From the NCBI GenBank assembly GCA_963971425.1, contig OZ020524.1, positions 8,745,845 to 8,809,844 on the forward strand: DNA of 64,000 nucleotides. Direction: 5' to 3'. Under the pieces are notes generated by a model. It searched no databases and was not told the origin of the DNA. It saw only the letters and a list, made by a program, of their open reading frames with translations. Below are positions 34,311 through 45,835 of this stretch, piece after piece (the first letter of the stretch is position 1; every line of letters begins with the position of its first letter). A program made the translations under genes and the position numbers. Source of the DNA: Bryoerythrophyllum caledonicum. Lineage: Eukaryota; Streptophyta; Bryopsida; Pottiales; Pottiaceae.

Positions 34311-35770
34311 GCCAAGATCTTGGTTTGTAGGTCACTGTTCAGTCCGGGATTTGGCCCCCGGTTGACTTTGGTTTTGACTTGGTTTTGCCTTGGGTTTTGT
34401 GTAATAAGTGACCTCTGACGGTGCACGTCGTGTGTAGTTGCAGCACCGCCGCCAAGAGTAGTTAATGTCACCGTTTTTAGTTAGAAGGTATCGTTTGAGT
34501 TTGGACTCTTGTGTGAGTCCTTTGCAGTATAAGAGAGGAGTCTCGTGGCCTCTCTCTTCACTCCTTGATGTGTGTACTTGCTTTCAGTTTAATTCTAAAC
34601 CTACGCTCTCAGAAAACCTTCGACGGTTGGAGAGCTCGGATTCTATATGACTGTGAGTACCATCTCAAGTAGTCCACTCCTCAAGTCCATACTAACCGTC
34701 GAAGCCATTGTTTCCTTGTTCCATCATGTAGAGTTAGTCCGGGTGGATGGGAATAACATATGAGATTACAAGTGATTAGGAGAGGACGAGGGGGGAGTGA
34801 CGGGTGCGGAAGGAGTCTTGATATGTCTTGTGTGACCAGTCGGCGGCAGGATGTCATCGATTGTGAAAATGTACTCTGGATCCCGGATGCATCAACCTTT
34901 GGTCGGATAGGTTGATCCATAGGAGCATTACATACCATCAACCCTTTGTATTGAGGACGGAGTAGACTGACTTGATCCAAGGGCAGTAAGCCCAGACCGA
35001 CTCTAACAGTTCGGATTATCTTGAGAGAAGAAAGGAGATCCAACTAACCCCTTTGCGAGGTGACCATCGGAGTAATAGGAGGAGGACTTTGTTCCCTGAA
35101 GCTAAAGAAGTAGGAATCGGGTATCTTCGGGGCTAATAGCTAACCGAGCCCACTACGTACTACTCCTTTAGTTGATTTTGAGGTGAAGAAAGGTCTAACA
35201 ACTTGGATGGTAGGTAAATCATGTACTTGCCACGAGAGTAGTGTTAGTCCTTAAGGCCCAAGCCTTATCCCCTCTTACGAGGAGAACCCAGTGACACCAC
35301 AACCATCCCAAGTTAGTGAATAGGAGTGATTGAAGAAACTATGAGGAATAATTGTTATTTACTAAAATCTGTTTGAGTCTGTGAACCGTCGTTCATGGTG
35401 ATAAAACACTCTCCGGATACGCAAGTATCCCGGATGTCTATAATGTACATAGTTGTAATGTCCATGTGGGATCCGGGCCATGTACGATCCGGGCCGTGTA
35501 GGATCCAGGCCATGTAGGATCTGGGCCATGTACGATCCAGGCCATGTAAAGCACTTGGGTGGGGCGGTTGGTGTAATTACCACTCACACCTTGTGATCTA
35601 AATCCTTCTCTCCTTTCTTTTGATGTATCTATTGTATATTTGACATTGTACAGATCGTGGCTTGATGTTAGTCGTTGTAGTTCTCGGTGACTCTCTGTGG
35701 GAACGATTACCTTAAGGGTATCTTTGTGTTAAGATGTGAATACTTGCCAACGCGTACTACGACACTTGGT
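34311..35770 (+). other. non-coding LTR-like tail of gag-like element 2
   Basis: No gene. It contains a promoter-like 'cagtataagagagg' near 34527 followed by 'cctctctcttcactcc', a 16-bp minisatellite (35469-35548) and 'ctctgtgggaacgat' near 35693. These features would suit an LTR with its own TATA box. No partner LTR was seen. Confidence 0.3.
35469..35548 (+). repeat. minisatellite, 16-bp unit x5
   Basis: Five contiguous 16-mers of the form (g/c)gatccgggccatgta, each differing at one to three positions. Confidence 0.95.
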
Positions 35771-36739
35771 CTCCAAGATTGCAATGATAGCATTCACAGT
35801 AAGCATTCACAATCTTTTTGAGGAAAAATAACTATAGTTTAAAAAATAAATAATGTAAAGTTATTGATTGCACAAATTTACTCCCAATAATTAAAAAACA
35901 AGTTGAATTACAAATTGTGGAAAAAAATACATTTGTTGAAGTAACAACATTATCAAGGAATAAATTTTGCAAGTAATTTATAGAAATCACCTCTTCCCAA
36001 AACAAACCCTTCAGCAACCAAACATGGAGCTTCACATTGGTAACACTAAGAGCAGGAATTAACAGTGCCGCCCTATTCATTTCACTTAAATTCTACCAAT
36101 CGAGCCATTTGATCTTGTACTAAGGTTGAACAATTGAACCAGAGATCTTTTGGAGTTTCTCCAACGACATCACGGGCTTCTCAAAATAACTTCAATGATA
36201 ATTGATCTGTATTCAAAAAGTAAAACTAAGTCAATTTCAAATTTCAATAGGCAGAGAAAACAAATAATTATCTTAGTACAAAATAAATGCACTTACCGCT
36301 TCAAGAAACTAATTTGGTCAGTGCTTTGGATTTGCCACCAAAGCAAGCTTGTCAAACTCCGTTCTATAGAACTTCACCTTGGCTTGAGATGCTTCATACA
36401 TGGCATCATGGATTCCATGAGATGTTCTATTGGTGTCCGCTCATTTTGGTGCTCCATCTACATATATTTTGCACACATATAGCCCAACAACATCACAATC
36501 CATCACTGAGACTACATATACCATGAACACCATATTTGTTATATTGGGAGATTTCCACGACTTTGAAGATATATGCTCTTTGAAATATCAATTTTATAGA
36601 CATTTGGAGGTGTAAAGCATAAAGACAATGTATCCAGAGTACTACATTTCATTCCACTGAGGGAACAAATAAGCCAAACGTTCAAAAAAATGGTAACGGT
36701 AATAAAAGCATACCCATTAATCTAAGCTTTATTTAAAAC
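35771..36739. other. AT-rich intergenic DNA
   Basis: No supported gene or repeat. The region lies downstream of the minus-strand pseudogene that ends near 36743 and could include its 3' untranslated sequence. Confidence 0.4.
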
Positions 36740-36742
36740 TTC

Positions 36743-37040
36743 ATGAAAGAAAATCACGCACAACACTCATTTATCCCTAGGCAAAACACAATCGTACTAT
36801 CACTAATAAAATCGTCTAGGGAGTTCCCCCATAAGCCTCTATACGCATCTTCAAAATATCCCTTTGATGTTGACAAGTCCACGTTGTCCCATTCTCTTGC
36901 ATTTATGAACTGTCTAGAGGACGCTGCAACCCCCGCCTACGCACCTCATCAACGTTTGATTTTGGCAGCGAGTGCCGACGGATAGGATATGAAAGAGACA
37001 ATTTGTTTCCAGCAGTGTTTCCTACACGACACACATAAAG
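36743..37040 (-). pseudogene. last coding block
   Basis: The third frame gives QFINAREWDNVDLSTSKGYF then EDAYRGLWGNSLDDFISDST and a stop near 36745, preceded by a possible acceptor (GTGTAG near 37018). The protein-like composition supports a terminal exon. The plus-strand frame here is its shadow. Confidence 0.3.
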
Positions 37041-37070
37041 CCCATAACATTAAGATCCAGCCAAGTGCAC

Positions 37071-37162
37071 TTTAGGTCGAATGGAGCTAAAATGCTGAAG
37101 GGTACATTCACAAAGCACATTTACGATCTATCCAATTAAAAATTAGCTCAAATGAAGCTAAA
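37071..37162. repeat. intron palindrome motif, last intron (2 copies)
   Basis: Copies are at 37071-37090 (TTTAGGTCGA...GAGCTAA) and 37143-37162 (TTAGCTCAAATGAAGCTAAA). A further half-site (gtagctcaac) follows at about 37170. Confidence 0.65.
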
Positions 37163-37260
37163 CTACATGAGTGCAATGTAGCTCAACATCGAACCAAAAC
37201 TGCCTAGGCAAAAAACGACTCAATAGTGCAATAACTAGGAGGTGAGCATATAACGCACTA

Positions 37261-37617
37261 TTAGCGAGCATGAGTAAGGAGCATCTCTAAAACCGTCATA
37301 AAGAATACGCTTTGTAGGAGTACAATTCTTCGGATTGGAACGTGGAGACCTTGGAACTGAACAAGGCCACTATAGCGAAGGCCCAAAGGAGAGTTGACCC
37401 TATCAGGATCTAGCTCCCGAGCAATAAGGCTTTCAACAACTCCCTCGGCCACTGCCATTGTCGAATAATCCATGGTTGACTGCGCAGTTGCTGTACAGTG
37501 CAATGAAAGCCCTTTTCTCCAAAAGGAAAGAGCGTATCCCTCTGGATCCAACAAGGAATCCACCGACGCCCGACAATCACAGTCCAGTAGTATTTTCAGC
37601 AAAAGTGACGCCCGCAT
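37261..37617 (-). pseudogene. 118-codon open block of the same gene
   Basis: An uninterrupted frame, MRASLLLKILLDCDCRASVD to MTVLEMLLTHAR, lies between the FCP1-like block and the last block. I recognise nothing in it. It may be an exon, because the intron motif resumes immediately to its left; the exact boundaries are not defined. Confidence 0.3.
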
Positions 37618-37769
37618 ACCTTAGAACAATAGATAAAAATTCAAATCATTCAAAACAGTTGGACATTCCATCAGCAATAGAATTCCAATCCGCACAACCA
37701 ACAAAGTGGTGAAACATATCGATATCTATTATAAAAAAATACATACACAAAGAATGATCCAACAAATAT

Positions 37770-38657
37770 TACAAAATTGAGTTGTAGTCAACTAATACAA
37801 TTAAGCTCTATCCGACCTTAACTATAAAGAGATCTATGTGTTCCCAACGGCATAAAGAGCGGAGATTCTTAGAGGCTTCAATTGCATTCAAGATAACCGT
37901 AGACTGACCACATGTCTTCTGATCATTATAGAACATCTCTCAACCCGAGGGATGTTTGGCCCCATAGTGCGCTAGACCACTCTTGAACAGATGAAGGTCA
38001 GAGAGATATGACAACAATTCTTCCACTAGTATCTAATCCTCTCTTGTGCCATCATGATTGTACGATCATGATGGAAGTAAAAGGGCGTTTTCCGACAAAT
38101 TGAGCATGTGCTTAATCGAGCTATTGTCAATGACAAGAGTATTTGCCGGAGTATATTCACAATCCAACCTATTGAAGAGATGGTTCGATATCGTCTTCAA
38201 GAAGACGTCCTTCTGAGTGCCAACTTCCTTCATGTAGATTGTTCTCGTACCAATTCTATGCTCATGAACCCTATTGCAATTCTCATGACCAAAGATCCTT
38301 AGAGGGTACATAGGACAATGCTGAAAAATATATTACATATCTACGAGGTTGTAGATGCCATCATTGAACTCCAGATCGTGATGATGGCAAACTTAGACAA
38401 CCTCGTGAGGAATTCAGCACAACCTGGGTGCACTCGGACTAGTTTAGGGCCTACTTTAGTCGGCAGCGTAGCCGAGTGTTTAGCCACGTCACGGTTTCTG
38501 AATCCTTTGGCTTGCCACGCATACTCATAGGTGTATAGAATCTCTTTGAGGTCGAGCACAACATTCAACCACCTGCCCTTGAAATTTGATAGGACTCTAG
38601 GTATTTCTTCTACATTAATCGCACCACTTATTGATGCTTCACAGACTTGGTTAGAAA
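37770..38657 (-). pseudogene. FCP1/NIF-like phosphatase domain, inactive
   Basis: The block opens after TCGCAG with SNQVCEASISGAINVEEIPR, then RWLNVVLDLKEILYTYEY in place of the LVLDLDETL signature, and KLVRVHPGCAEFLTRLSKFA followed by IITIWSSMMAST, the usual RPG-x-x-EFL...VxWT strand. After a frame change come KEVGTQKDVFLKTISNHLF and TLVIDNSSIKHMLNLSENAL, the conserved VIDNS-x-x...ENA stretch, then LVEELLSYLSDLHLF. FCP1-like enzymes are Mg-dependent DxDx(T/V) aspartate phosphatases acting on RNA polymerase II CTD and other phosphoproteins. Here the second Asp of DxD is Lys, so the copy could not be catalytic even without its TGA and TAG stops. Confidence 0.65.
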
Positions 38658-38789
38658 CTGCGAGGAGAATGAACAATATTACTACTGATTTTATACCAAC
38701 GTGAGTTCAACAAAATGTAGAACGGAAGAGGCAAAACAGTGGTGGGGGCGTCGATGGGAGGTGGAGTGTAAGAAGTGTTAGAAAAATAC

Positions 38790-39093
38790 CTTGAGAACTT
38801 CACTGTCTTGCAGGAATTTGTCTCGGACCCCCATCGATCCCAATGAATCCTACATGTTGCCAAGGTGATTCAAGTGTCCTCGAACCATTTGGGGGCTCGG
38901 CTACGGGACAAGAAGAGGTGGATCCGAGACAACAGAATTATGAATGACCCTTCTACAAGCACAACCAAAGCTAGGACGACCTCTTCTATGACTGGGACTG
39001 TAGTTTGGACGACCTCTTCTATGACTGGGACTGTAGTTTGGATGACCTCTTCCATGACTGGATGAGCAATCGCGTTTTCACCAAAATTTGAAT
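38790..39093 (-). pseudogene. exon 4 with an 11-residue tandem repeat
   Basis: It begins after TTTCCAG with DSNFGENAIAHPVMEEV, then 11-residue units VIEEVVQTTVP encoded by a 33-bp tandem repeat (38975-39062, about 2.7 copies). A stop follows at 38870, then an open stretch LGSMGVRDKFLQDSEVLK up to an AAG/GTATTT donor (38790/38789). Confidence 0.45.
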
Positions 39094-39178
39094 CTGGAAA
39101 ATTCAAAACAATTTCAAACTATCAACTGATGAACACATAGGATAGTGATACATGGCAGAGTCGTAAAGTGTTGAACAA

Positions 39179-39200
39179 TTTAGCTTGAGCCAAGCTATAG
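39179..39200. repeat. intron palindrome motif, intron 3 (1 copy)
   Basis: TTTAGCTTGAGCCAAGCTA, a degraded version of the same palindrome, lies in the 209-bp intron 39094-39302. Confidence 0.65.
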
Positions 39201-39302
39201 TGCTCAGCAAACATTGTAATACGTACAAAAAAATGGTTGTACAAAATTGGACATTTACAAAATGTTATGTCTGTATACATATCGGAACTACATCACACTA
39301 AC

Positions 39303-40152
39303 CTGACGATGGGCTTGGGACATCTTCAATAGATAACGACCGAGTGGGCAACTTTGGAGAGGAAGTGGGGGATTTTGATGTGGATGGGGGAACATGAAGT
39401 GATGGAGGCCCCATGGAGTAGGGTGACGAATCAGCCGGCGACGGCACAAGAGAACCGTGGAACTGACTCCTACTCCCTTCTTTCGCTCAGAGGGGGGGTT
39501 GGGAAATCGTAGCATTTACCGCGGGTGGTGTCGTGGCCACAACAGACAACTTTGCATCCATGAATCTCTCTAGCATGAGCATCATGATTCATGTCGGCAT
39601 GTCTCTGCTCTTGGACCCTCTTCATCTCTTCGTCACGCTCCGCTAACCATTGCTCTATCAACCTCCGTTGGATGGCCTTTTCTTTGAGCTTCTTCTTGAG
39701 GGTGATTAAAATACTGTCGTCCAGAACAATGCTCGTTGAAGCCAACGAAGAGTGAATCCAACTCTGCAAAGTCTAGTTGCTGAGGGGACAACTGCTGTAG
39801 CAAGATACCAATTGTGTCACCAGCTTCAGATTGAGTGCGACTTTGAAGCTCCGGCGGAGTAGCGTCATCGAAGTCCTCAAGGAATTTGTCACCGACATTG
39901 ACCGTGCTAGAGCTTGGACCTTCACCCATGGAGCTCCAGTTCTCATCTTCCTCTTTATCGACTTTGTCAACATTAGATTTTCCCTTCCCCTTGGCAACGA
40001 CCTTGCCAAGATGCGGAAAGATCTTCTCGTCGACATGATATCCACCAAGGACAAAATCAGCCCTCTCCAGCGCCCATGCGATCTCCGCGGCTTCGTCAAA
40101 GTCTGCTTTTACTAGAATCGTGTGAGATGCAGAATGCCTCCAGATCCAACAT
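39303..40152 (-). pseudogene. exon 3: acidic and coiled-coil block
   Basis: After CTGTAG it reads CWIWRHSASHTILVKADFDE, then AWALERADFVLGGYHVDEKI, VDKEEDENWSSMGEGPSSS and FLEDFDDATPPELQSRTQSE. One frameshift near 39735 leads into ITLKKKLKEKAIQRRLIEQW and ERDEEMKRVQEQRHADMN, a likely coiled coil. It ends at a CAG/GTTAGT donor (39303/39302). Confidence 0.5.
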
Positions 40153-40189
40153 CTACAGACGAATGGATTTAAACAGGTTAGATATTATA

Positions 40190-40427
40190 TCGAATCGAGC
40201 TAAAGTGAGGGTTTAGGTATAAAAATACCACACGGACAACAGTTGGGAATTTATGGGATACAATGCAATTGTTGACTGCTATACAAATAGCATATAAGAC
40301 TCAACCGACATTTTAGCTTGAGGCGAGCTAAAGCTCTACTCTACAAATATTAAAAGAAAGGTGCACTCAAAAACAATCCATGCACGAGTCATCAAGAGAA
40401 CTACAATTTAGCTCAACTCGAGCTAAA
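40190..40427. repeat. intron palindrome motif, intron 2 (3 copies)
   Basis: Copies are at 40190-40205 (CGAATCGAGCTAAAG, right arm), 40312-40332 (TTTAGCTTGAG...CGAGCTAAA) and 40407-40427 (TTTAGCTCAA...CGAGCTAAA). All lie inside the 291-bp intron. Confidence 0.75.
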
Positions 40428-40443
40428 CTACAGGTGGACTTAC

Positions 40444-41804
40444 CACATTGGCAGTAAGTAATTTCGTACCTCCGAACAGCTGCACAACTGCCTCTCCTCT
40501 TTTGTAGAAGAGTTCTAGGACCTTGATGAAGAACTCCATCCTCAACTCGTTCATGTTCATTGAGTACGCAAGTTCGTTGTATTTGTGAAGCTTTGTGTAC
40601 AACACATGCTCCGGAGCTTCGTAGGTCTTTCTCACAGCTGGAAATTGTGTGAGCTTGAAGAGGGAAAAGAGGCGAACAGGGTCGAGAGCAAGGTTGCTCT
40701 TTGCATAGTATCCTCCCAAGCGCTCGTTGTCGGAGGGAATGTACATTGAGGGTAGCACGTCGTACACATGGGACAACAATGGGCTTGTTGAAAATGCCTA
40801 CACTTGTAGAAGAGCCTGCGCGTCTCCGCAAATGAAGAGCCAAGCTTGAAGGCCGGTGGGGGGGGGCTGTCATTTTGATGCGAACATTGTCATGAACTCA
40901 TCAAAAAACGGCTTCTCAAAAGATAACCTTGCCTTCTCAGAGAAGTCAAGAATGTTCTGGAAGTCGATAATCTTGAGCTTCATGTTACAACCGTGATTGT
41001 GCCAGGAATCAGAGGGCCACGTCTTGAACAAATTTGTCTGTGCCTTATACAAAAAAAAGTGCAAGGCCCCTGTGGTGCAACGAACTACAACCAATTTTGA
41101 CGGAAGACTTAGAAGAATTCCTTTGCATACGCAAAGATATCCTCACATTTGCAGTCGCAGAACTGGGTCTGTCTTGCGTTGGCATAGTACAAATCTGATG
41201 GACCCCAATCCAAGAGGGCACACTTTGAAGCCTTGCTGAAGTTGTAGTCCTTCTTAAATTTCTTCCACTTGGACCGGCTGAATGCATTAGCGTTGTTGAA
41301 TAAGCCCAGCTGCGGCTTGATGATGTGAAGCTCCATTCAAGCGGCCTCATTCATCTTCCTCCAATTGACCTAGTCCCAGATGGTGCAGCAATCCTTCAGC
41401 ACACATAGTGGCTGCTTCACAATCATCTTAGGGTAAAGCAGTTTCTGCGATGGCCCTGATTGATTGAGAATGGCTCTACACATTTTTGCATGATCAACCT
41501 CGATGATGTTGCCAAGAATCTTAAAGAACTCGACTGACAGCATCCTATCCTTCTCCGGGACCCAAGACTTTGCATCCTCGAACTTAGCCATCGACGTGAA
41601 TTTGGAACCGACGTCAATGAGGTTGCCGTGCTCCGCCGAAGAGATGACATCCTGCTAGAGCTTGAAGGTATCCTCGGAGGTGGTGATGATTTTCACCTCG
41701 TTCGTTAGCGAGAGCCTCAAAGCCTTTCCGACTTTTTTGAGCTCTGCTTGGCTCTTTGCAACGTCAATCGTGGCAAACCGTTCACGAACAGCGTTGAGAA
41801 ATGA
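40444..41804 (-). pseudogene. exon 2: long unrecognised coding block
   Basis: It begins after TTGCAG with SFLNAVRERFATIDVAKSQ and continues through DAKSWVPEKDRMLSVEFFKI, KLLYPKMIVKQPLCVLKDCC, MELHIIKPQLGLFNNANAF and DWGPSDLYYANARQTQFCDC. A frameshift follows, then ALHFFLYKAQTNLFKTWPSD, DFSEKARLSFEKPFFDEF, VLPSMYIPSDNERLGGYY and ELRMEFFIKVLELFYKRGEA. It ends at GTG/GTAAGT. The regular hydrophobic spacing and long frames show real ancestry, but I recognise no domain. In-frame TAG, TGA and TAA codons are present. Confidence 0.5.
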
Positions 41805-41886
41805 CTGCAAATAACAGAAAACGGTTAAACAAATTGATTACCCTAGTATACTGAGTATCAAATCAATGAGAACCCAATTATTGCAA

Positions 41887-42005
41887 TTTAGCTCAAGTCG
41901 AGCTAAAGTGCGACCAGAGAACATACAATGAAAATGGTTTGGATCTATATTCATGGAATTACATATATGAAGCACACTTGCACGTTACTTTGAGTTGAGC
42001 TAAAG
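41887..42005. repeat. intron palindrome motif, intron 1 (2 copies)
   Basis: At 41887-41907 there is TTTAGCTC then AAGT then CGAGCTAAA, an imperfect palindrome of 21 bp. At 41988-42005 CTTTGAGTTGAGCTAAAG carries one arm and part of the other. Both lie in the 228-bp intron. Confidence 0.75.
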
Positions 42006-42032
42006 TGTATGAGCTTGATTTGAAAATCTTAC

Positions 42033-42800
42033 CTCGTATTTCTTGTCGTTTGTAGACTCCAATGGTGTTCTTTGCCTTGATCTGTGTGACCCTCTAATGC
42101 TCGCCGCAGAGTGCTTTGGCATTGGTCTCCCAGCGTGAATCCACAACGCCCAAGCGCCGAGGACATTAGTTGCCCACCTTCACTTGAACTAGACAAGTGA
42201 TTTACGCGATTATAGTACGTGGAAATCTTTCTCAGCTTCTGCAAATCTTGCGACCAGACAATGAAACACTGCTAGGTTCGGAAGTGCTTCCTGGTTTGCT
42301 CGGGATTGTTGCCGTTTATCATCGCCTATGACGCTACAACGCTATGTCGACCGTTGATGATATAGAAGTCACAATCTCCAATGTCCTCAATCTTTGATGG
42401 CATCTCAATAAGCTTAGGCATGACGTAGGGAGTCTGTTTCTGGGACTTGACGGGCATTTTGATGTAATAATGCATCAACTCTTCCATTTTCCTAGGTTCA
42501 AATGCACGTGTTCTTCACTCTGGGGTGCATTAAAGAGCCTCATGCGTCCAGCTTGACCTTCTTCTCTCTATCTTCGAAGACGAAGCAACCCTGACACTCC
42601 GTCAGAATTTTTGGTATATTTCTTGGACGTTGTTGTAGTCAATTGTCTCTTCATATCCGAGGGCATGAGGGAGCTCCGAGAGTGCGGAGGCCATGCTATT
42701 GGCCAACTCCTCCTGTGAGACGAGCTTTGTCTTCTTCTGTAACTAGCTCTCTGGCTTCTTGGCAGCAGAGCGCTTTTTAACAACGACAAGACCGGATGAG
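42033..42800 (-). pseudogene. exon 1 region: basic N terminus and ParB-like stretch
   Basis: The start near 42784 reads VKKRSAAKKPES, then KTKLVSQEELANSMASALSEL, and after a frameshift LTECQGCFVFEDREKKVKL. It continues to MHYYIKMPVKSQKQTPYV, IEDIGDCDFYIINGRHSVVAS and LQKLRKISTYYNRVNH. The string YIINGRHSVVAS resembles the ParB/sulfiredoxin-like core (hydrophobic strand, then G-x-H-R/S and alanines); this assignment rests on one motif. TAG codons interrupt after VVAS and KHFRT. The exon ends at an AG/GTAAGA donor (42033/42032). Confidence 0.4.
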
Positions 42801-42840
42801 CGATCGGAGAGCGTTTGCGGTGAGCCGTGAGCGGTGAGCA

Positions 42841-44844
42841 GAAAAGAAAGATCTAAACTTAGCCAAAAAAATTCAAAATTTTCTAAATTTGGATTTTAAA
42901 ATCTTTATTTTCTAGTTTAGACTATTGAAATTTGGAAAATATATGGACCTATTTGCGTAGAACATTTTACTCATTCCCCCTTATGACGAATGTACATGAT
43001 TTTTGAATCTTGGGAATTTCAATGATAAACTATAAAATTTGGAAAAACAGAGGTCCCATTACCGCGGAAAATGTCACAAATTCTCCTTTTTGCAGATGTT
43101 AATGATAACCCTTTTTGTCTCCGAATTACTCTGTCAGCTGATAAATTGAGGCGAGTAGTGAAAGTTGGAACAAATGAAACGGGAGACATATACACAACGT
43201 CACATTTGTGAAGTGGCATAAACATTGAATCTATGGATGTATGCTTAAAAAGGAATATGCAAATATGATACGAGGCAAAGAAAAAACACAACTATATCGG
43301 CCAGTTGTATAACGATCAGTGTTATAGCAACGTCCCTAGTTCTTGTCTGCCTACAAAGTTTCAAGCAAACTTCTACAACAAAATTGCTCTAACAACGGGT
43401 ATGAGTTCCTTGAAGTTGAGTGTTGCAACATGGACAAACAAGTTCTCTAGCTTGCCGAGCTTACACATGACCCTACAAACGAAGTATAAACGCTTGTAAT
43501 TAACACATGACCTGCCGAATTGGTTGACCTTCACCTGCATTGAAACAATGTTTAGACATGTTCAAGCCGGAATTGAGTTCAACATAACAGTGTTCCAAGG
43601 AGTGGGTAGTAGAGGAGTCAACCTCAAGATCTACAATGCAATCAATCCGCTGCAGGTTAACATTAGGCGCATCCAAATCACTGCCTTCACCGTAGGGGCG
43701 GACCTCCATTGATGAAGTTGGGTAGCAATTGGCCCGCCGGAACGACGCTTCACCACTTTGGTGAACCGAAACGTGGGATGCATGTCAGAGTCTTCTGGAA
43801 CTGGATATGTAACGAGGCCAATACCATCAAAGATTGGTCAATCGGAAGTGTTGGTGGGAAGACACTTCTTGCTTTTGTGGAAGCTGGAAACCATTGCGCT
43901 TGAGGGCAATGATCTTCGACCGCTTGAGATTGGTGCCTCTTAACATGCCAGATTTGTGGGACATTATTTGGGCAAGTAAATACCCACTTTTTGCAAGAGT
44001 CCAACACACAAAGATGAACATCATTGGGGTTGAAATAGAACCCATGTCGCTAGATTCTACCAATGTGATAGTTCATCCACTTTCCGGTGTATGTGGGATA
44101 TATAGTGGCCTTTCTTCTTTTGGATGGTCTTCATTGTGCATTGCTTTCTAGAGAGGCCTTGAAGAGCCAATAATGCTACACTGGAGCAATGTTTAGGTAC
44201 TTGGGTGATATACCAATCCATAACATCACGGTTGTATCCCTCTATTTGCAAAATGAGTAAGTAGATTATGCCCGACAATAACTTTGTCCATACAATTTGG
44301 ACTTGGAGAATTACATGCGCCAATAGTTAAATCAACATCAACATCTAGGTCCGAACCCTCACCAACCTCTCAAAGAACTTGACAAGCCCTTTGGGCCTTG
44401 GCCGACTTGGTCTCCACTTGGAGACAAAAGAAATTGATCCTCTTCGGGGGGAGGGGGGTGAATCAAACTTTGATCATGGGGGTACTTGGTCGATCTTTTG
44501 TCATGTGCATTGGTTTCTAATTAGATTAATAGGAGATGTGATTTGTTGTAGATTTATGATGAAATTGTCACTTGAATACATGTTCATATAGTTGAGGAAA
44601 AGAAGAAAAGAAGGAAATGTGATTCTTCATTTTTCAAGTAGTAAGCAGTTGAGGAAGGCAAGGATGGGAAGACGCGAGGCCTAGAGGATGACTCAGGAGA
44701 TATCTCTTGTGCCCTATCATTAGAGATTGGTGAAGGTGAGAGTTTGCTAATTATTGAAGAGGATGGTGCAACGCCATTGGAACATAAGAAAGACGACATC
44801 AAGGACGAGGGACAAGGACATGAAGGGCTCAGATGTTTAGAAGT
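42841..44844. other. intergenic DNA with unrecognised minus-strand frames
   Basis: Several overlapping minus-strand frames (43500-44323) have fairly protein-like composition, for example RKQCTMKTIQKKKGHYISHI near 44100, but they shift frame often and match nothing I know. They may be an old mobile-element coding region. Nothing else is supported. Confidence 0.3.
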
Positions 44845-45360
44845 GTGCTCTAGAGGGCGGCCGGCACCAGCACTACTTTGGAAGTGCCTACAAGAAACTC
44901 CAAGGCATAGTCAAAAGGGATGCCATTTGGTGCATCCCCTTAGTAATGAATGATAAGTTCATTATATTTAAATCATGCTCTAGAGCTTGTGATGCACTTT
45001 TGTAAAATGACGTGACACATTAGAAATTGAGCTTTGAAGAGTGTACTATGTGTGGATGAAGTATCACAAAACTTCATTCATGCATAACTCTCTCATCCAA
45101 GCTCCATTGCTAATGTGCCACACCATTTTAGAAATCACATAAAACTCTCAAGAGTGTGCTCTAGAGGGCTGCAGGCATCGGCACTTCTTCAGGAGTGCCT
45201 ACAAGAAACGCCAAGGCACAATAAAAAGGGGTGTTATTAGTGGCACCTCCTTGGTAGTGAATGACAAGTCCATTTTATTTAAACTTTGCTACAGAGCTTG
45301 TGATGCACTTTCTAAAATGGCGTGGCACGTTTAGGAATTCAACTTCAAAGAGTGTATCAC
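44845..45360 (+). repeat. 311-bp tandem duplication
   Basis: The blocks 'gtgctctagaggg', 'agtgcctacaagaaa', 'ccaaggca', 'aatgayaagt' and 'agagcttgtgatgcac' recur in the same order at 44845 onward and 45156 onward with about 80 percent identity. Confidence 0.75.
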
Positions 45361-45519
45361 GTACAATCAACTTTATGGCACTTGCCTTTGGATTGAAGGT
45401 TCTTCAAGTAACATCTTTCATTTGGTTGTCATTTCAATATCTAGCAACTCCAAGTTGATATCTGCATGTACTCTCATTGTTTTTGTTGCTTGCCAACCAA
45501 GGTTGTTGGTGCCGGCATT

Positions 45520-45835
45520 GGGCTGAATGGAGCTTTCGGTGCCGGTATGGAGGCTGCCGGAGCCAACATGGGGGCTTCCGATGCCAACATGGAGGTTGCC
45601 GGTGTGAGCGTGGGGGCTGTTGATGCCGGTATGGGGGCTTCCAATGTCAACGTGGGGCTTGCGAGTGTTAGGAAAAGGGATGTCGGTGCCGACATAGGGG
45701 CTTTTGGTGCCAACATGGAGGCTGTCGCTGTCAGCATGGGGGCTGCCGGTGCGGGCATGGAGGCTTCCGGTGCCAACATGGGGGCTACCGGTGTGAGCAT
45801 GGGGGCTGCCGGTGCCAACATGGGGGTTGCATGGG
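45520..45835 (+). repeat. 21-bp minisatellite, about 15 units, open in frame
   Basis: The unit 'ggtgccaacatgggggctgcc' (shown here as its consensus in two words, ggtgccaacatg and ggggctgcc) encodes G-A-N-M-G-A-A heptads. The surrounding frame 45466-45867 stays open for 133 codons, because the period is a multiple of three. No promoter, signal peptide or conserved domain supports a real protein. Confidence 0.85.

Larger units (their letters stand above)
36743..42800 (-). pseudogene. multi-exon pseudogene with ParB-like and FCP1/NIF-like parts
   Basis: Consecutive minus-strand coding blocks are separated by short segments with GT-AG ends: introns 41805-42032, 40153-40443, 39094-39302 and 38658-38789. 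The exon order is a basic N terminus with a ParB-like stretch, a long unrecognised middle, an acidic/coiled-coil exon, an exon with 11-residue repeats, an FCP1-like phosphatase domain, and two or three more blocks to about 36743. At least ten in-frame stops (nearly all TAG or TGA) and several frameshifts show it is dead. It could be one gene or two adjacent ones; the shared intron motif argues for one unit. I know no family with this domain combination. Confidence 0.5.
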
